From Flavobacterium hydatis (GTDB taxonomy: Bacteria; Bacteroidota; Bacteroidia; Flavobacteriales; Flavobacteriaceae), in the NCBI RefSeq assembly GCF_000737695.1, contig NZ_JPRM01000024.1, positions 141,178 through 205,177 on the forward strand: 64,000 bases of DNA. Reading direction: 5' to 3'. The translations under genes and the position numbers were made by a program. The notes under the pieces are model-generated. The model worked only from the letters and a program-made list of their open reading frames with translations, did not search any database and was not told where the DNA came from. This document shows, piece after piece, positions 1 to 9,415 of this stretch; the stretch's first letter is position 1, and every line of letters begins with the position of its first letter.

Positions 1-2
1 AA

Positions 3-944
3 ATTCGTCCAAAAGTTAATGGATATATTCAAAAAATTTATGTTGATGAAGGTCAGGTTGTAAAAAAAGGTCAATTACTTTTTAAACTAGAAACTCAAAC
101 ATTAAATCAAGATGCATCTGCTGCAAAAGCTTCTGTTCAGGCTGCGCAAGTAGAGGTTGACAGATTGAAACCACTAGTTGATAGAAAAATCATTAGTATT
201 GTTCAATTAGAAACTGCCAAAGCTAAATTGGCTCAAGCCAAAAGTGCTTACGGAAGTATTGCTGCAAATATTGGATACGGAACTATTGTTTCGCCAGTAA
301 GTGGAGTAATTGGTGGTTTACCTTTTAGAGAAGGAAGCTTAGTTAGTGCAACTAGCGAAGTGCCTTTGACTACGGTATCTGACACTAAAATTGTTCGTGC
401 TTATTTCTCTATGAATGAGAAACAATTGTTGTTCTTTAATAAAACATTTAAAGGAGCAACTACTGCTGAAAAATTAAAATCTGCACCACCAGTTTCATTA
501 CTATTAGTAGATAATACTGAGTACGATCAAAAAGGAAAAATTGCTACAATGAATGGTTTAGTAAATCCTGAAACAGGAAATACACAATTTAGAGCAGACT
601 TTAATAACCCTCAAGGTATTTTAAGAAGTGGTAGTACAGGAATTATTCGTTTACCTATTGAGCAAAAAGATGTTATGTTAGTTCCTCAAAATGCAGTTTT
701 TGAAGTACAAGGAAAATAAATGATCTATGTTGTTGAAAAAGGGAACAAAGTAAAATCTACAATTGTTCAGACAAACGGAACTTCAGGTTTAGATTTTATC
801 GTAACAGGAGGTCTTAAAGCAGGTGATGTCGTAGTAGTTGAAGGAGCGTCTAAACTAAAAGATGATATGGAAATTACACCACAGCAAGCTAAAGATGTAG
901 CTTAAGATGCTGCAGAAACTACAAATACTACAGCTAAAAAATAA
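3..944 (+). pseudogene. RND efflux periplasmic adaptor (HlyD/AcrA type), 5' truncated by window, interrupted by two in-frame TAA codons
   Basis: This is the membrane-fusion subunit of a tripartite drug-efflux pump, joining the inner-membrane RND transporter to the outer-membrane channel. The open frame is readable from base 3: a lipoyl-like half motif (VNGYIQKIYVDEG), a helical hairpin, then the beta-barrel and membrane-proximal domain. Reading stays in one frame through TAA at 717-719 and TAA at 903-905 to a third TAA at 942-944. The residues after each stop (MIYVVEKGNKVKS and DAAETTNTTAKK) continue the family pattern, so these look like nonsense substitutions (CAA or AAA to TAA) rather than gene ends. 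The transporter starts 8 bases after the last stop. The first TAA falls before the final beta-rich domain, so the product is probably defective unless the stops are sequencing errors or are read through. The N-terminus lies outside the window. Confidence 0.8.
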
Positions 945-952
945 TATACAAG

Positions 953-3900
953 ATGTTAAAAACGTTTATAGAAAGACCAGTTCTCTCGACGGTAATATCT
1001 ATCTTAATTACCATATTAGGTATTTTAGGATTGATGTCGTTGCCTGTAGAACAATACCCCGAAATTGCCCCTCCAACTGTTCAAGTAACTGCTACATATA
1101 CTGGAGCAAATGCCGAAACAGTATTAAATAGTGTTGTAATTCCTCTTGAGGAAGAAATTAATGGTGTAGAAGGAATGACATACATGACTTCTTCTGCAGC
1201 GAATGATGGTTCTGCAAAAATATCTGTTTATTTTGAACTTGGAGTTGACCCAGATATTGCTGCGGTAAACGTTCAGAACAGAGTTTCTCGTGCAACAAGT
1301 AAATTACCACAAGCCGTTGTACAAACCGGGGTTACTACCCTAAAAAGCCAAACGAGTGCTTTGATGTTCTTTGCTTTGTATTCAAACAACAAAGATTTCG
1401 ACGAAACTTATATTCAGAATTACGCCAAAATTAACCTTGTACCAAAATTACAACGTGTTAAAGGTGTAGGACAAATAAATGTTTTTGGAGCCAAAGATTA
1501 CTCGATGAGAATCTGGATTTCTCCAGAAAAAATGGCAGCTTACGATGTATCTCCAAAAGATATTCAGGCAGCATTACAAGAACAAAACGTTGAGGCTGCT
1601 CCAGGTAAATTTGGAGAAAATGCCGATGGTATTTACGAATACGTAATTAAATACAAAGGACGTCTTTCGGAAATTAAAGATTACGAAGATATTGTTATCA
1701 AAGCTACAGGTAATGGAAACTTTGTTCACTTAAAAGATGTTGCAACTGTAGAGTTGGGAGCTTTTAATTATGGAAACAAGAATATTGCAATGGGTAAACA
1801 AGGTGTTGCCGTTGGGGTATTCCAAACTTCTGGATCAAACGCACAAGACATTATTACTGAGGTTGTAAATATCTTAGATGATGCAAAACCAGATTTCCCA
1901 AAAGGAGTTGATTATGTAATTCCTTATAATACTAAAACGTTCTTAGATGCATCGATAGAAAAAGTAATTTCAACATTAGTTGAAGCTTTTATATTGGTAT
2001 TTATTGTAGTGTTTTTATTCTTACAGGATTTCCGTTCTACATTAATTCCTGCAATAGCAGTACCGGTTGCGATTATTGGTACATTCTTCTTCTTGCAAGT
2101 ATTTGGGTTCTCTATCAATATGTTAACATTGTTTGCAATGATTCTAGCAATTGGTATTGTGGTCGATGATGCGATTGTCGTCGTCGAGGCGGTGCATGCC
2201 AAGCTTGATGAAGGTGCTAAATCAGGAAAAGAAGCTACACTTTCTGCGATGAGCGAAATTACAGGAGCGATTATATCTATCACATTAGTAATGGCAGCGG
2301 TATTTATACCAGTATCATTCTTAAGTGGTCCATCGGGTGTGTTCTACCAACAATTTGCGATCACATTGGCAATTGCAATTTTAATTTCGGCAGTAAATGC
2401 ATTAACATTAAGTCCAGCATTATGTGCTTTGTTCTTAAAGCCTCATGAAGCATCAGAACATCATAACAAAAATTTCAAAGACAGATTCTTCATTGCTTTC
2501 AATACAAGTTTTGATAGAATGAATAATAAATATGTTAAGTCTCTTGGATTCTTGGCAAGAAAAAAATGGGTTGCAATATCAGGATTATTAGTATTCTCTG
2601 CAATCACTATATTTTTATTCCAAACTACACCATCAGGATTTATTCCTAATGAGGATAGAGGAATTATCATGGCGGATTTAACACTTCCTCCAGGAACAAC
2701 AATTGAGAAAACTCAATTAGCAGTTAACGAATTAGACTCTATTTTAGCCTCAATGGATATTGTAGAAGCAAGAATGAGTGTTGTTGGTTTTAGTTTATTA
2801 AACAGTGTAAATGGTGGTTCATACGCCTTTACCGTAATTAAATTAAAAGACTGGAAATACCGTAAAGAAGCTAATCAATCAGTAGATGCTGTTGTTGGTG
2901 AATTATTTGGTAGAACAGCACATTTTAAAGATGCTAAAGCATTATTCTTTACACCTCCGAGTGTACAAGGTTTTGGTTCTGCAGACGGATTCGAATTAAA
3001 AATTCAAGATAAAGGAGATGATGATTGGACTACAGTAAGTAAAGTAAGTAATGAATTCTTGGGTGAATTAATGAAAAGACCAGAGATTCAATATGCTGTT
3101 ACAAACTTTAACCCTACATTCCCACAATATCAAATGGATATTAATGTAGAAAGAGCTAAAAATGCAGGAGTTTCAGTATCTGAAATTTTCAATACAATGC
3201 AAGGGTATTATGGAGGATTGTATACTACAGATTTTAACAAATTTGGTAAACAATACCGTGTAATGATTCAGGCAAAACCTTCTGACAGAGCAACTCTGGA
3301 ATCGATTAACACAATTTATGTTAAGAATGCTGCCGGACAGCAAGTAGCAATAAGCCAATTTGTTGATTTCAAGAGAATTTACGGACCAGAAGCTGTTGCT
3401 CGTTTCAACATGCTTAAAGCAGTTAACGTAAATGGTAAAGCAAAACCAGGTTATAGTTCTGGAGATGCTATTAGAGCTGTACAAGAAGTTGCGGCACAAC
3501 ATTTACCAAAAAGTTATAGCTATGAATTCTCTGGTATGACACGTGAGGAAATCATTGCTGGTAGTCAGGCTGCAGGTGTATTCTTATTGAGTTTAATATT
3601 TGTATACTTTTTATTAAGTGCACAATACGAAAGTTATTTAGTACCATTATCAGTATTGCTTTCATTACCTGTAGGTATTGCTGGTGCAATTGGATTCGTA
3701 AAACTAGCAGGATTAGAAAATAACATTTATTTCCAGGTAGCCCTGATAATGCTTATAGGACTACTAGCGAAGAATGCCATTCTGATAGTCGAGTTTGCCA
3801 TACAAAGGCGACGACACGGGATGGACTTAACTCAAGCTGCGATAGAAGGTGCAAAAGCACGTTTACGTCCTATTTTAATGACCTCTCTTGCTTTTATCTT

Positions 3901-4123
3901 TGGTTTAATGCCATTAGCTTTAGCTTCAGGAGTAGGTGCTGTAGGTAACCGTTCAATCGGTATGGGAGCTGTAGGTGGAATGTTGATAGGAACAATCTTT
4001 GGAGTATTTGTAATTCCAATCTTGTTTATCATCTTCCAAAGCTTACAAGAAAGAATCTCTGGAAAACCATTTACAGAGAAAGAATCAGATGTTATACTTT
4101 TAGACGAAGAAAATGAAAAATAA
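953..4123 (+). CDS. RND multidrug efflux transporter, inner-membrane subunit (HAE1/AcrB type)
   Basis: This is a 1056-residue proton-driven exporter that takes hydrophobic or amphiphilic substrates from the periplasm and outer leaflet. It begins with the family-typical MLKTFIERPVLSTVISI. It shows the duplicated layout of six transmembrane helices and a large periplasmic loop per half. The TM4 proton relay is present (GIVVDDAIVVVE, D405/D406), as is the TM10 lysine (LLAKNAILIVEF, K940). Length matches AcrB-like proteins. It sits between the adaptor (8 bp upstream) and the outer-membrane factor (11 bp overlap), so it is one operon. Codon choice is markedly different in two short patches covering the two relay motifs (2159-2206 and 3740-3826). 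Substrate cannot be told from sequence. Confidence 0.95.
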   Translation: MLKTFIERPVLSTVISILITILGILGLMSLPVEQYPEIAPPTVQVTATYTGANAETVLNSVVIPLEEEINGVEGMTYMTSSAANDGSAKISVYFELGVDPDIAAVNVQNRVSRATSKLPQAVVQTGVTTLKSQTSALMFFALYSNNKDFDETYIQNYAKINLVPKLQRVKGVGQINVFGAKDYSMRIWISPEKMAAYDVSPKDIQAALQEQNVEAAPGKFGENADGIYEYVIKYKGRLSEIKDYEDIVIKATGNGNFVHLKDVATVELGAFNYGNKNIAMGKQGVAVGVFQTSGSNAQDIITEVVNILDDAKPDFPKGVDYVIPYNTKTFLDASIEKVISTLVEAFILVFIVVFLFLQDFRSTLIPAIAVPVAIIGTFFFLQVFGFSINMLTLFAMILAIGIVVDDAIVVVEAVHAKLDEGAKSGKEATLSAMSEITGAIISITLVMAAVFIPVSFLSGPSGVFYQQFAITLAIAILISAVNALTLSPALCALFLKPHEASEHHNKNFKDRFFIAFNTSFDRMNNKYVKSLGFLARKKWVAISGLLVFSAITIFLFQTTPSGFIPNEDRGIIMADLTLPPGTTIEKTQLAVNELDSILASMDIVEARMSVVGFSLLNSVNGGSYAFTVIKLKDWKYRKEANQSVDAVVGELFGRTAHFKDAKALFFTPPSVQGFGSADGFELKIQDKGDDDWTTVSKVSNEFLGELMKRPEIQYAVTNFNPTFPQYQMDINVERAKNAGVSVSEIFNTMQGYYGGLYTTDFNKFGKQYRVMIQAKPSDRATLESINTIYVKNAAGQQVAISQFVDFKRIYGPEAVARFNMLKAVNVNGKAKPGYSSGDAIRAVQEVAAQHLPKSYSYEFSGMTREEIIAGSQAAGVFLLSLIFVYFLLSAQYESYLVPLSVLLSLPVGIAGAIGFVKLAGLENNIYFQVALIMLIGLLAKNAILIVEFAIQRRRHGMDLTQAAIEGAKARLRPILMTSLAFIFGLMPLALASGVGAVGNRSIGMGAVGGMLIGTIFGVFVIPILFIIFQSLQERISGKPFTEKESDVILLDEENEK

Positions 4124-5516
4124 TATAAATAAAATAGTAACAGTTGTCATCACGGCAACTGTTATGCAATCCTGCTTCGTTGCAAAAGAATACGAAAGAC
4201 CAAAGGATATTAAAACCGAAAACTTATATAGAACCGAAGTAGTTTCTAAAGACAGTACTTCGATGGCAAATGTATCTTGGGATAAAGTTTTCACAGATCC
4301 TATTTTGCAAGGTTACATCAGGAAAGGTTTAGAGAATAACTTGGATATCCGAATTGCAATGCAAAATATTGCTGCTGCCGAAGCATCAATGAAACAAGGA
4401 AAAGCAGGGTACTTCCCTACTGTTTCCGTAGGTGCAGATTGGACACACCAACAATTATCAAAAAATAGCCAGTTTGGGGCTTTACTTCAAAATCGTAGTA
4501 CCGATCAATACCAGATTGCTGGAACTCTAGGTTGGGAAGCAGATATTTGGGGTAAAATAAGAAGTAATAAGCGTGCAACAAATGCAGTTTTTTTACAAAC
4601 TACTGCAGCAAATCAAGCTGTTAAAACGCAATTAATTGCTGATATTGCTTCTACTTACTATCAGTTAATTGCAATAGATGAGCAAATTAAGTTATCTGAA
4701 GAAACTTTAATTAACAGAGTTGAAAGTGTTGAGACGATTATTGCTTTAAAAGATGCTGGAAACGTTACTGAAGTTGGTGTTAAACAAACTGAAGCTCAAA
4801 AATATGCTACAGAAATTATCATTGCTGATTTAAAAGTAAGCACAATACTTTTTGAAAACAAAATGAGCATTCTTTTAGGAGAAGCTTCTACTAAAGTAGA
4901 AAGAAGTAGTTTTGAAGTACAAAAAATGCAACCAGAAATTACACTTGGAGTACCTGCAACTTTATTAAGAAACAGACCAGATGTAATTGCAGCAGAATAT
5001 AATTTGATTTCAAATTTTGAAAGAACAAACGTTGCAAGAAGTAATTTTTACCCAACGCTTAAAATTACTGCAACAGGCGGACTTCAGAGTATTGATTTAA
5101 AAGAATGGTTTAGTGCAAATTCATTTTTTGCAAATGTTGTAACAGGATTAACACAACCAATTTTTAATCAACGTCAGATTAAAACAAACTTTGAAATTGC
5201 AAAAGCAAATCAAGAAAAAGCATACCTACAGTTTGAGCAATCTTTGCTTATAGCAGGAAAAGAAGTTTCTGATGCATTAGCACAATATAATAACGAAACC
5301 AAAAAGATTGAAATCCGTCAGAAACAAGTAGATGCATTAAAAGTAGCTACAGGATATTCAGATGAATTATTAAAATATGGTTTAGTAAATTATTTAGAAG
5401 TTCTTACAGCAAAAGACGATGCTCTAAGTGCTGAATTAACTTTAATCGAAAATAAATTTTCACAATATAATGCCATTATTCAATTATACAGAGCCCTTGG
5501 AGGCGGATGGCAGTAA
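4113..5516 (+). CDS. Outer-membrane efflux lipoprotein (NodT/OprM/CusC-like)
   Basis: A 467-residue trimeric outer-membrane channel subunit of the pump. A lipoprotein signal is visible: a hydrophobic stretch at about residues 8-18, then lipobox VMQSC with the acylated cysteine at 21. The body shows two repeated OEP domains rich in Ala, Gln and Asn with long helices. RNRPDVIAAEYNL and the C-terminal NYLEVLTAKDDALSAELTL segment are typical of the NodT family. The start codon overlaps the last 11 bases of the transporter gene, which implies translational coupling. It ends just before a hairpin terminator at 5554-5588, closing the operon. Confidence 0.93.
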   Translation: MKNNINKIVTVVITATVMQSCFVAKEYERPKDIKTENLYRTEVVSKDSTSMANVSWDKVFTDPILQGYIRKGLENNLDIRIAMQNIAAAEASMKQGKAGYFPTVSVGADWTHQQLSKNSQFGALLQNRSTDQYQIAGTLGWEADIWGKIRSNKRATNAVFLQTTAANQAVKTQLIADIASTYYQLIAIDEQIKLSEETLINRVESVETIIALKDAGNVTEVGVKQTEAQKYATEIIIADLKVSTILFENKMSILLGEASTKVERSSFEVQKMQPEITLGVPATLLRNRPDVIAAEYNLISNFERTNVARSNFYPTLKITATGGLQSIDLKEWFSANSFFANVVTGLTQPIFNQRQIKTNFEIAKANQEKAYLQFEQSLLIAGKEVSDALAQYNNETKKIEIRQKQVDALKVATGYSDELLKYGLVNYLEVLTAKDDALSAELTLIENKFSQYNAIIQLYRALGGGWQ

Positions 5517-5553
5517 GATTTCATAATTAGGTTACTTATTAATTTTCGTATTT

Positions 5554-5588
5554 AAACCACTGGATATTTTTTATATTCAGTGGTTTTT
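5554..5588 (+). terminator. Intrinsic terminator of the first efflux operon
   Basis: AAACCACTG and CAGTGGTTT arms enclose an AT-rich loop and are followed by a T-rich run, 37 bases after the outer-membrane factor stop codon. Confidence 0.75.
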
Positions 5589-5664
5589 ATTTTTCATAGT
5601 AAAAATTATCATAATATTAATAAATAGCCGTTTTAAAAAGAAGTAAATTGGCACTAAGATTTAA

Positions 5665-5672
5665 TAATTTTG
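5665..5672 (+). promoter_or_regulatory. Bacteroidetes -7 box upstream of porX
   Basis: TAATTTTG fits TAnnTTTG and lies 17 bases before the porX ATG. A -33 TTG at the usual distance is not clear; the nearest, at 5648-5650, is only 14 bases away. This is a motif match only. Confidence 0.45.
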
Positions 5673-5688
5673 AACAAGCTATATAATT

Positions 5689-7242
5689 ATGGATAAGATA
5701 AAAATACTTTGGGTTGATGATGAAATCGACTTATTAAAGCCACACATACTCTTTTTAGAGAAAAAAAACTATGCAGTTACAACTTCAAACAATGGTCTTG
5801 ATGCAATTGCAATATTTGAAGAAGAAAATTTTGATATTGTTTTTCTTGACGAAAATATGCCAGGAATGAGCGGATTGGAAACCCTTTCAGAAATGAAAGA
5901 AAAAAAATCTACTATTCCGATGATTATGATTACCAAAAGCGAGGAAGAATATATCATGGAGGAAGCTATTGGATCTAAAATAGCCGACTACTTAATAAAA
6001 CCTGTAAATCCTAATCAGATTTTATTAAGCTTGAAGAAAAATCTGGATCATTCGAGATTAATTTCTGAAAAAACAACACTTGATTATCAGAAAGAATTCC
6101 GAAAAATTGCAATGGAAATGGCAATGGTAAACTCTTATGAAGATTGGATAGAGCTATACAAAAAGCTGATATTTTGGGAATTAGAATTAGAGAACATCAA
6201 CGACCAGGGAATGATTCAAATTTTAGAATCTCAAAAAGTTGAAGCAAATTCACAGTTTGGTAAATACATCGAGCGTAATTATGAAGATTGGTTTGCACCA
6301 AAAGCAGATAAACCAATTCAGTCCCATACTTTATTTAAAGAATTAGTAGTTCCAGAAATTAAAAAGAAAGACAAACCAATTTTGTTTGTTGTAATTGATA
6401 ATTTACGTTACGACCAATGGAAATCATTTGAAACTGTAGTAGGAAATTATTATAAATTAGAGAAAGAAGTTCCTTATTTCTCTATACTTCCTACAGCAAC
6501 ACAATATGCCCGAAATGCAATATTCTCAGGACTATTACCAACAGAAATGGAAAAACAATTTCCTGAATATTGGAAAAATGATGTAGAAGATGGTGGGAAA
6601 AATTTATACGAAGCAGAGTTTTTAAGCGCTCAATTAAAACGCTTGGGTCTAAATATAAAAGAAGACTATTTTAAAATTACCAACCTTGCAAGCGGAAAAA
6701 AATTAGCGGAAAATTTTAAAGCACTCAAAAATAATGACCTTGTAACGGTAGTTTACAATTTTGTTGATATGTTATCGCATGCAAAAACAGAGCTAGATGT
6801 TGTAAAAGAATTAGCCTCAGATGATAAAGCATACCGATCGCTGACGTTAAGCTGGTTCAAGAATTCACCTTTGTTAGAAATTATACAACAAGCTCAGAAC
6901 TTAGGGTTTAAATTGATTCTTACTACAGATCACGGAACGATCAATGTAAAAAATCCATCCAAAGTTGTAGGAGATAAAAACACAAGTTTAAACTTACGCT
7001 ACAAAACAGGACGTAGTTTAACCTATGAACAAAAAGATGTGTATGTTGTAAAAGAACCTAAAAAAATAGGTTTACCTGCAATAAATATGAGCAGTTCGTT
7101 TATTTTTGCAAAAAATGATTTGTTTTTGGCTTACGTAAATAATTACAATCATTATGTAAGTTATTATAAAAACACGTATCAGCATGGAGGAATTTCATTA
7201 GAAGAAATGATAATTCCGTTCTTAATATTTAATCCAAAGTAA
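5689..7242 (+). CDS. porX: PorX: response regulator with PglZ/alkaline-phosphatase-like output domain
   Basis: A 517-residue regulator that in gliding Bacteroidota links the PorY kinase and sigma factor SigP to transcription of type IX secretion genes. Residues 1-125 are a receiver domain with acidic pocket VDDE (10-12), phospho-acceptor D54 in FLDENMPG, and K104 in LIKPV. A helical linker follows, then a PglZ/alkaline-phosphatase-superfamily domain from about 215, with VVIDNLRYDQW as a first metal-binding segment and TTDHGTINV late. Length and domain order match PorX closely and differ from DNA-binding response regulators. It stands as its own unit or with tsaE (32 bp downstream). Confidence 0.93.
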   Translation: MDKIKILWVDDEIDLLKPHILFLEKKNYAVTTSNNGLDAIAIFEEENFDIVFLDENMPGMSGLETLSEMKEKKSTIPMIMITKSEEEYIMEEAIGSKIADYLIKPVNPNQILLSLKKNLDHSRLISEKTTLDYQKEFRKIAMEMAMVNSYEDWIELYKKLIFWELELENINDQGMIQILESQKVEANSQFGKYIERNYEDWFAPKADKPIQSHTLFKELVVPEIKKKDKPILFVVIDNLRYDQWKSFETVVGNYYKLEKEVPYFSILPTATQYARNAIFSGLLPTEMEKQFPEYWKNDVEDGGKNLYEAEFLSAQLKRLGLNIKEDYFKITNLASGKKLAENFKALKNNDLVTVVYNFVDMLSHAKTELDVVKELASDDKAYRSLTLSWFKNSPLLEIIQQAQNLGFKLILTTDHGTINVKNPSKVVGDKNTSLNLRYKTGRSLTYEQKDVYVVKEPKKIGLPAINMSSSFIFAKNDLFLAYVNNYNHYVSYYKNTYQHGGISLEEMIIPFLIFNPK

Positions 7243-7274
7243 AAAAAATTAGCTTAAGAAAATATAAATAAAAA

Positions 7275-7682
7275 ATGGAAGTTACTTTTTCGTTAGACCA
7301 AATCCAGGATGTTGCACAACAAATTTTAGCACAAAACCCTAATAAAATTCTCCTTTTTAATGGAGAAATGGGTGCGGGTAAAACCACACTTATAAAGCAA
7401 TTGTGTAAAAGTTTAGGAATAGAAGATGCCACAAGCAGCCCAACTTTTTCTTTGGTTAATGAATATCAAACTAATGACAATCAAACTGTTTATCATTTTG
7501 ATTTTTATAGATTAAATCATGAAACTGAAGCTCTAGACATGGGAGTTGATGATTATTTATATTCTGGAAATTGGTGTTTTATCGAATGGTCAGAAAAAAT
7601 TCCAAATTTAATCCCAGAGCAACATTCGGTTGTTACAATCGAATTGTTGCCAGACGGAAAACGTTTATTAAAACTGGTTTAA
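7275..7682 (+). CDS. tsaE: TsaE, tRNA threonylcarbamoyladenosine biosynthesis ATPase
   Basis: A 135-residue P-loop ATPase acting with TsaB and TsaD to place t6A at position 37 of ANN-decoding tRNAs. The Walker A GEMGAGKT is at residues 30-37. It is followed by the family segments SSPTFSLVNEY, YHFDFYRL and FIEWSEKIP. The length is typical. It lies 32 bases downstream of porX on the same strand and probably shares its transcript. A YciO-type paralogue of the carbamoyl-AMP synthase family lies at 19522-20142. Confidence 0.95.
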   Translation: MEVTFSLDQIQDVAQQILAQNPNKILLFNGEMGAGKTTLIKQLCKSLGIEDATSSPTFSLVNEYQTNDNQTVYHFDFYRLNHETEALDMGVDDYLYSGNWCFIEWSEKIPNLIPEQHSVVTIELLPDGKRLLKLV

Positions 7683-7779
7683 TTCTTTAGGCTAAAGCCA
7701 AAAATATACTTCTTTCAGGAACGTGTATTAGCCTAGAGAATACTGTTTTATTAAAAAGATTTTACGTAATTTGTACTCT

Positions 7780-7787
7780 TAATTTTG
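7780..7787 (+). promoter_or_regulatory. Bacteroidetes -7 box upstream of ald
   Basis: TAATTTTG (TAnnTTTG) lies 8 bases before the ald start codon, implying a very short leader. No convincing -33 TTG at 18-22 bases was found. Confidence 0.45.
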
Positions 7788-7795
7788 CATAAACA

Positions 7796-8995
7796 ATGTC
7801 AATAACGATAACTCCATTTACGAAACAAGATTTGTTGCCACAAGAAGAAAAACTTGAAATTGGCAGATACAAAAGAGAACTTTTCATTGGAATTCCTAAG
7901 GAAACTAGTTATCAGGAACGTCGTATTTGCTTAACACCAGATGCTGTAAACTCACTTACCTATCAGGGACACAGAGTAATGATAGAATCTGGAGCAGGAG
8001 AAAGTTCAAGTTATACCGATAAAGAATATAGTGATGCTGGTGCAGAAGTAACAAAAGATACCAAACGAGTTTTTGGTTGTCCGATGTTATTAAAGGTTGA
8101 ACCACCAACAGTTGCTGAGATTAAATTAATGAATCCGGAAACGATTTTGATATCTGCGATTCAATTAAAAACTAAGAAAAAAGCTTATTTTGAAGCTTTG
8201 GCTCAAAAAAGAATTACCGCATTAGCATTTGAATATATAAAAGATGAGGACGGAACTTATCCTGCTGTAAAGTCATTAAGCGAAATTGCAGGAACAGCAT
8301 CAATACTTATTGCTGCCGAATTAATGATTACAAATGAGTTCGGAAAAGGATTGCTATTTGGTAATATTACTGGAGTCCCTCCTACCGATGTTGTAATTTT
8401 AGGCGCAGGAACTGTTGGGGAATTTGCTGCAAAAACCGCAATTGGCCTAGGGGCAACTGTAAAAGTATTTGATAATTCGATTACTAAATTGCGCCGTTTA
8501 CAAAACAATCTTAATCAGCGTATTTTTACATCGACCATACAACCAAAAGCATTATTAAAAGCATTAAGACGTTGTGATGTTGCCATTGGTGCTATGCGAG
8601 GAAAAGAACGTTGCCCAATTATAGTAACCGAAACTATGGTAGAGCACATGAAAAAAGGTGCTGTAATTGTAGATGTAAGTATTGATACTGGTGGTTGTTT
8701 TGAAACCTCGGAAGTAACAACACACGAAAAACCAACTTTCATTAAAAGTAATGTTTTACATTATTGCGTGCCAAATATTCCATCTCGATATTCTAAAACT
8801 GCCTCACTTTCAATAAGTAACATAATTACTCCTTATTTGTTACAAATTGCTGAAGATGGCGGACTCGAAAGTGCCATAAGATGTAATAAAGGATTAAAAA
8901 ACGGAATTTATATGTATCACGGAATCCTTACCAATAAAGCTATAGGCGAATGGTTTGATTTACCTGATAATGACATTAATTTACTTGTATTTTAA
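7796..8995 (+). CDS. ald: Alanine dehydrogenase
   Basis: A 399-residue NAD-dependent enzyme interconverting L-alanine with pyruvate and ammonia. Visible features are the N-terminal GIPKETSYQERRICLTPDAV signature of the AlaDH/transhydrogenase family, the substrate-domain KVEPP segment, and a Rossmann motif VILGAGTVGEFAAKTAIGLG near residues 200-220. A C-terminal segment, CVPNIPSRYSKTASLSISN, is the usual family ending in Bacteroidota. The start is ATG at 7796, just after a -7 box. It is about 25 residues longer at both ends combined than the common 370-residue enzyme, as is usual in flavobacteria. Confidence 0.9.
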   Translation: MSITITPFTKQDLLPQEEKLEIGRYKRELFIGIPKETSYQERRICLTPDAVNSLTYQGHRVMIESGAGESSSYTDKEYSDAGAEVTKDTKRVFGCPMLLKVEPPTVAEIKLMNPETILISAIQLKTKKKAYFEALAQKRITALAFEYIKDEDGTYPAVKSLSEIAGTASILIAAELMITNEFGKGLLFGNITGVPPTDVVILGAGTVGEFAAKTAIGLGATVKVFDNSITKLRRLQNNLNQRIFTSTIQPKALLKALRRCDVAIGAMRGKERCPIIVTETMVEHMKKGAVIVDVSIDTGGCFETSEVTTHEKPTFIKSNVLHYCVPNIPSRYSKTASLSISNIITPYLLQIAEDGGLESAIRCNKGLKNGIYMYHGILTNKAIGEWFDLPDNDINLLVF

Positions 8996-9016
8996 GGCAA
9001 CTTTAGTGTACCTTTG
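8985..9016 (+). promoter_or_regulatory. Complete Bacteroidetes promoter for the DUF4258 gene
   Basis: TTG at 8985-8987, 21 bases, then TACCTTTG at 9009-9016, a perfect TAnnTTTG. The start ATG at 9032 follows 15 bases later. The -33 element lies inside the end of ald. Confidence 0.65.
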
Positions 9017-9031
9017 CCAAAAATAGAATTC

Positions 9032-9415
9032 ATGAAGTTTGCACATCGTTTTGCTTATTATTTAGTTGGTTTAGTTATTGGATGTTTCTTTGTAGCCCTT
9101 GTATTTAGTGGGAAAGATACACGTTGTAATTATTTTCCGAATGCAAGAGTTTTAAATGATTTAAGAAATAAACCATTTCACTATTCTGAAGAAGCATCTA
9201 AAATTTTGACTGAAAAATGGATTGACACTTTAGATATAAAAAACACATTACAATTTGGTGATGTAGATTTTGATCAAAGTAATGTAGAATATAAAAAAGG
9301 GAAGTTATATGTTATAGAAGGTAAAACCTTGAAAAACCAAGAAGTAATACTTAAAGTAATTAATTACCCAGGAAAAGCTGTTTTAGAATCTATAGAAAAA
9401 AAACCAGCTAATTAG
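9032..9415 (+). CDS. DUF4258-type small membrane-anchored protein
   Basis: A 127-residue protein of unknown function. An N-terminal transmembrane segment at about residues 5-25 is followed by a small soluble domain with NYFPNARVLNDLRNKP and a later VEYKKGKLYVIEGK, which recalls DUF4258. An in-frame TTG at 9014 lies within the promoter -7 box, so ATG at 9032 is chosen. It converges with ung; the two stops overlap by 4 bases. Function is not inferred. Confidence 0.75.
   Translation: MKFAHRFAYYLVGLVIGCFFVALVFSGKDTRCNYFPNARVLNDLRNKPFHYSEEASKILTEKWIDTLDIKNTLQFGDVDFDQSNVEYKKGKLYVIEGKTLKNQEVILKVINYPGKAVLESIEKKPAN

Noticed and set aside
717..905. TAA read as an amino acid (alternative genetic code)
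   Set aside because: TAA is the normal stop of most genes in this window, so nonsense changes or sequence errors explain the adaptor better.
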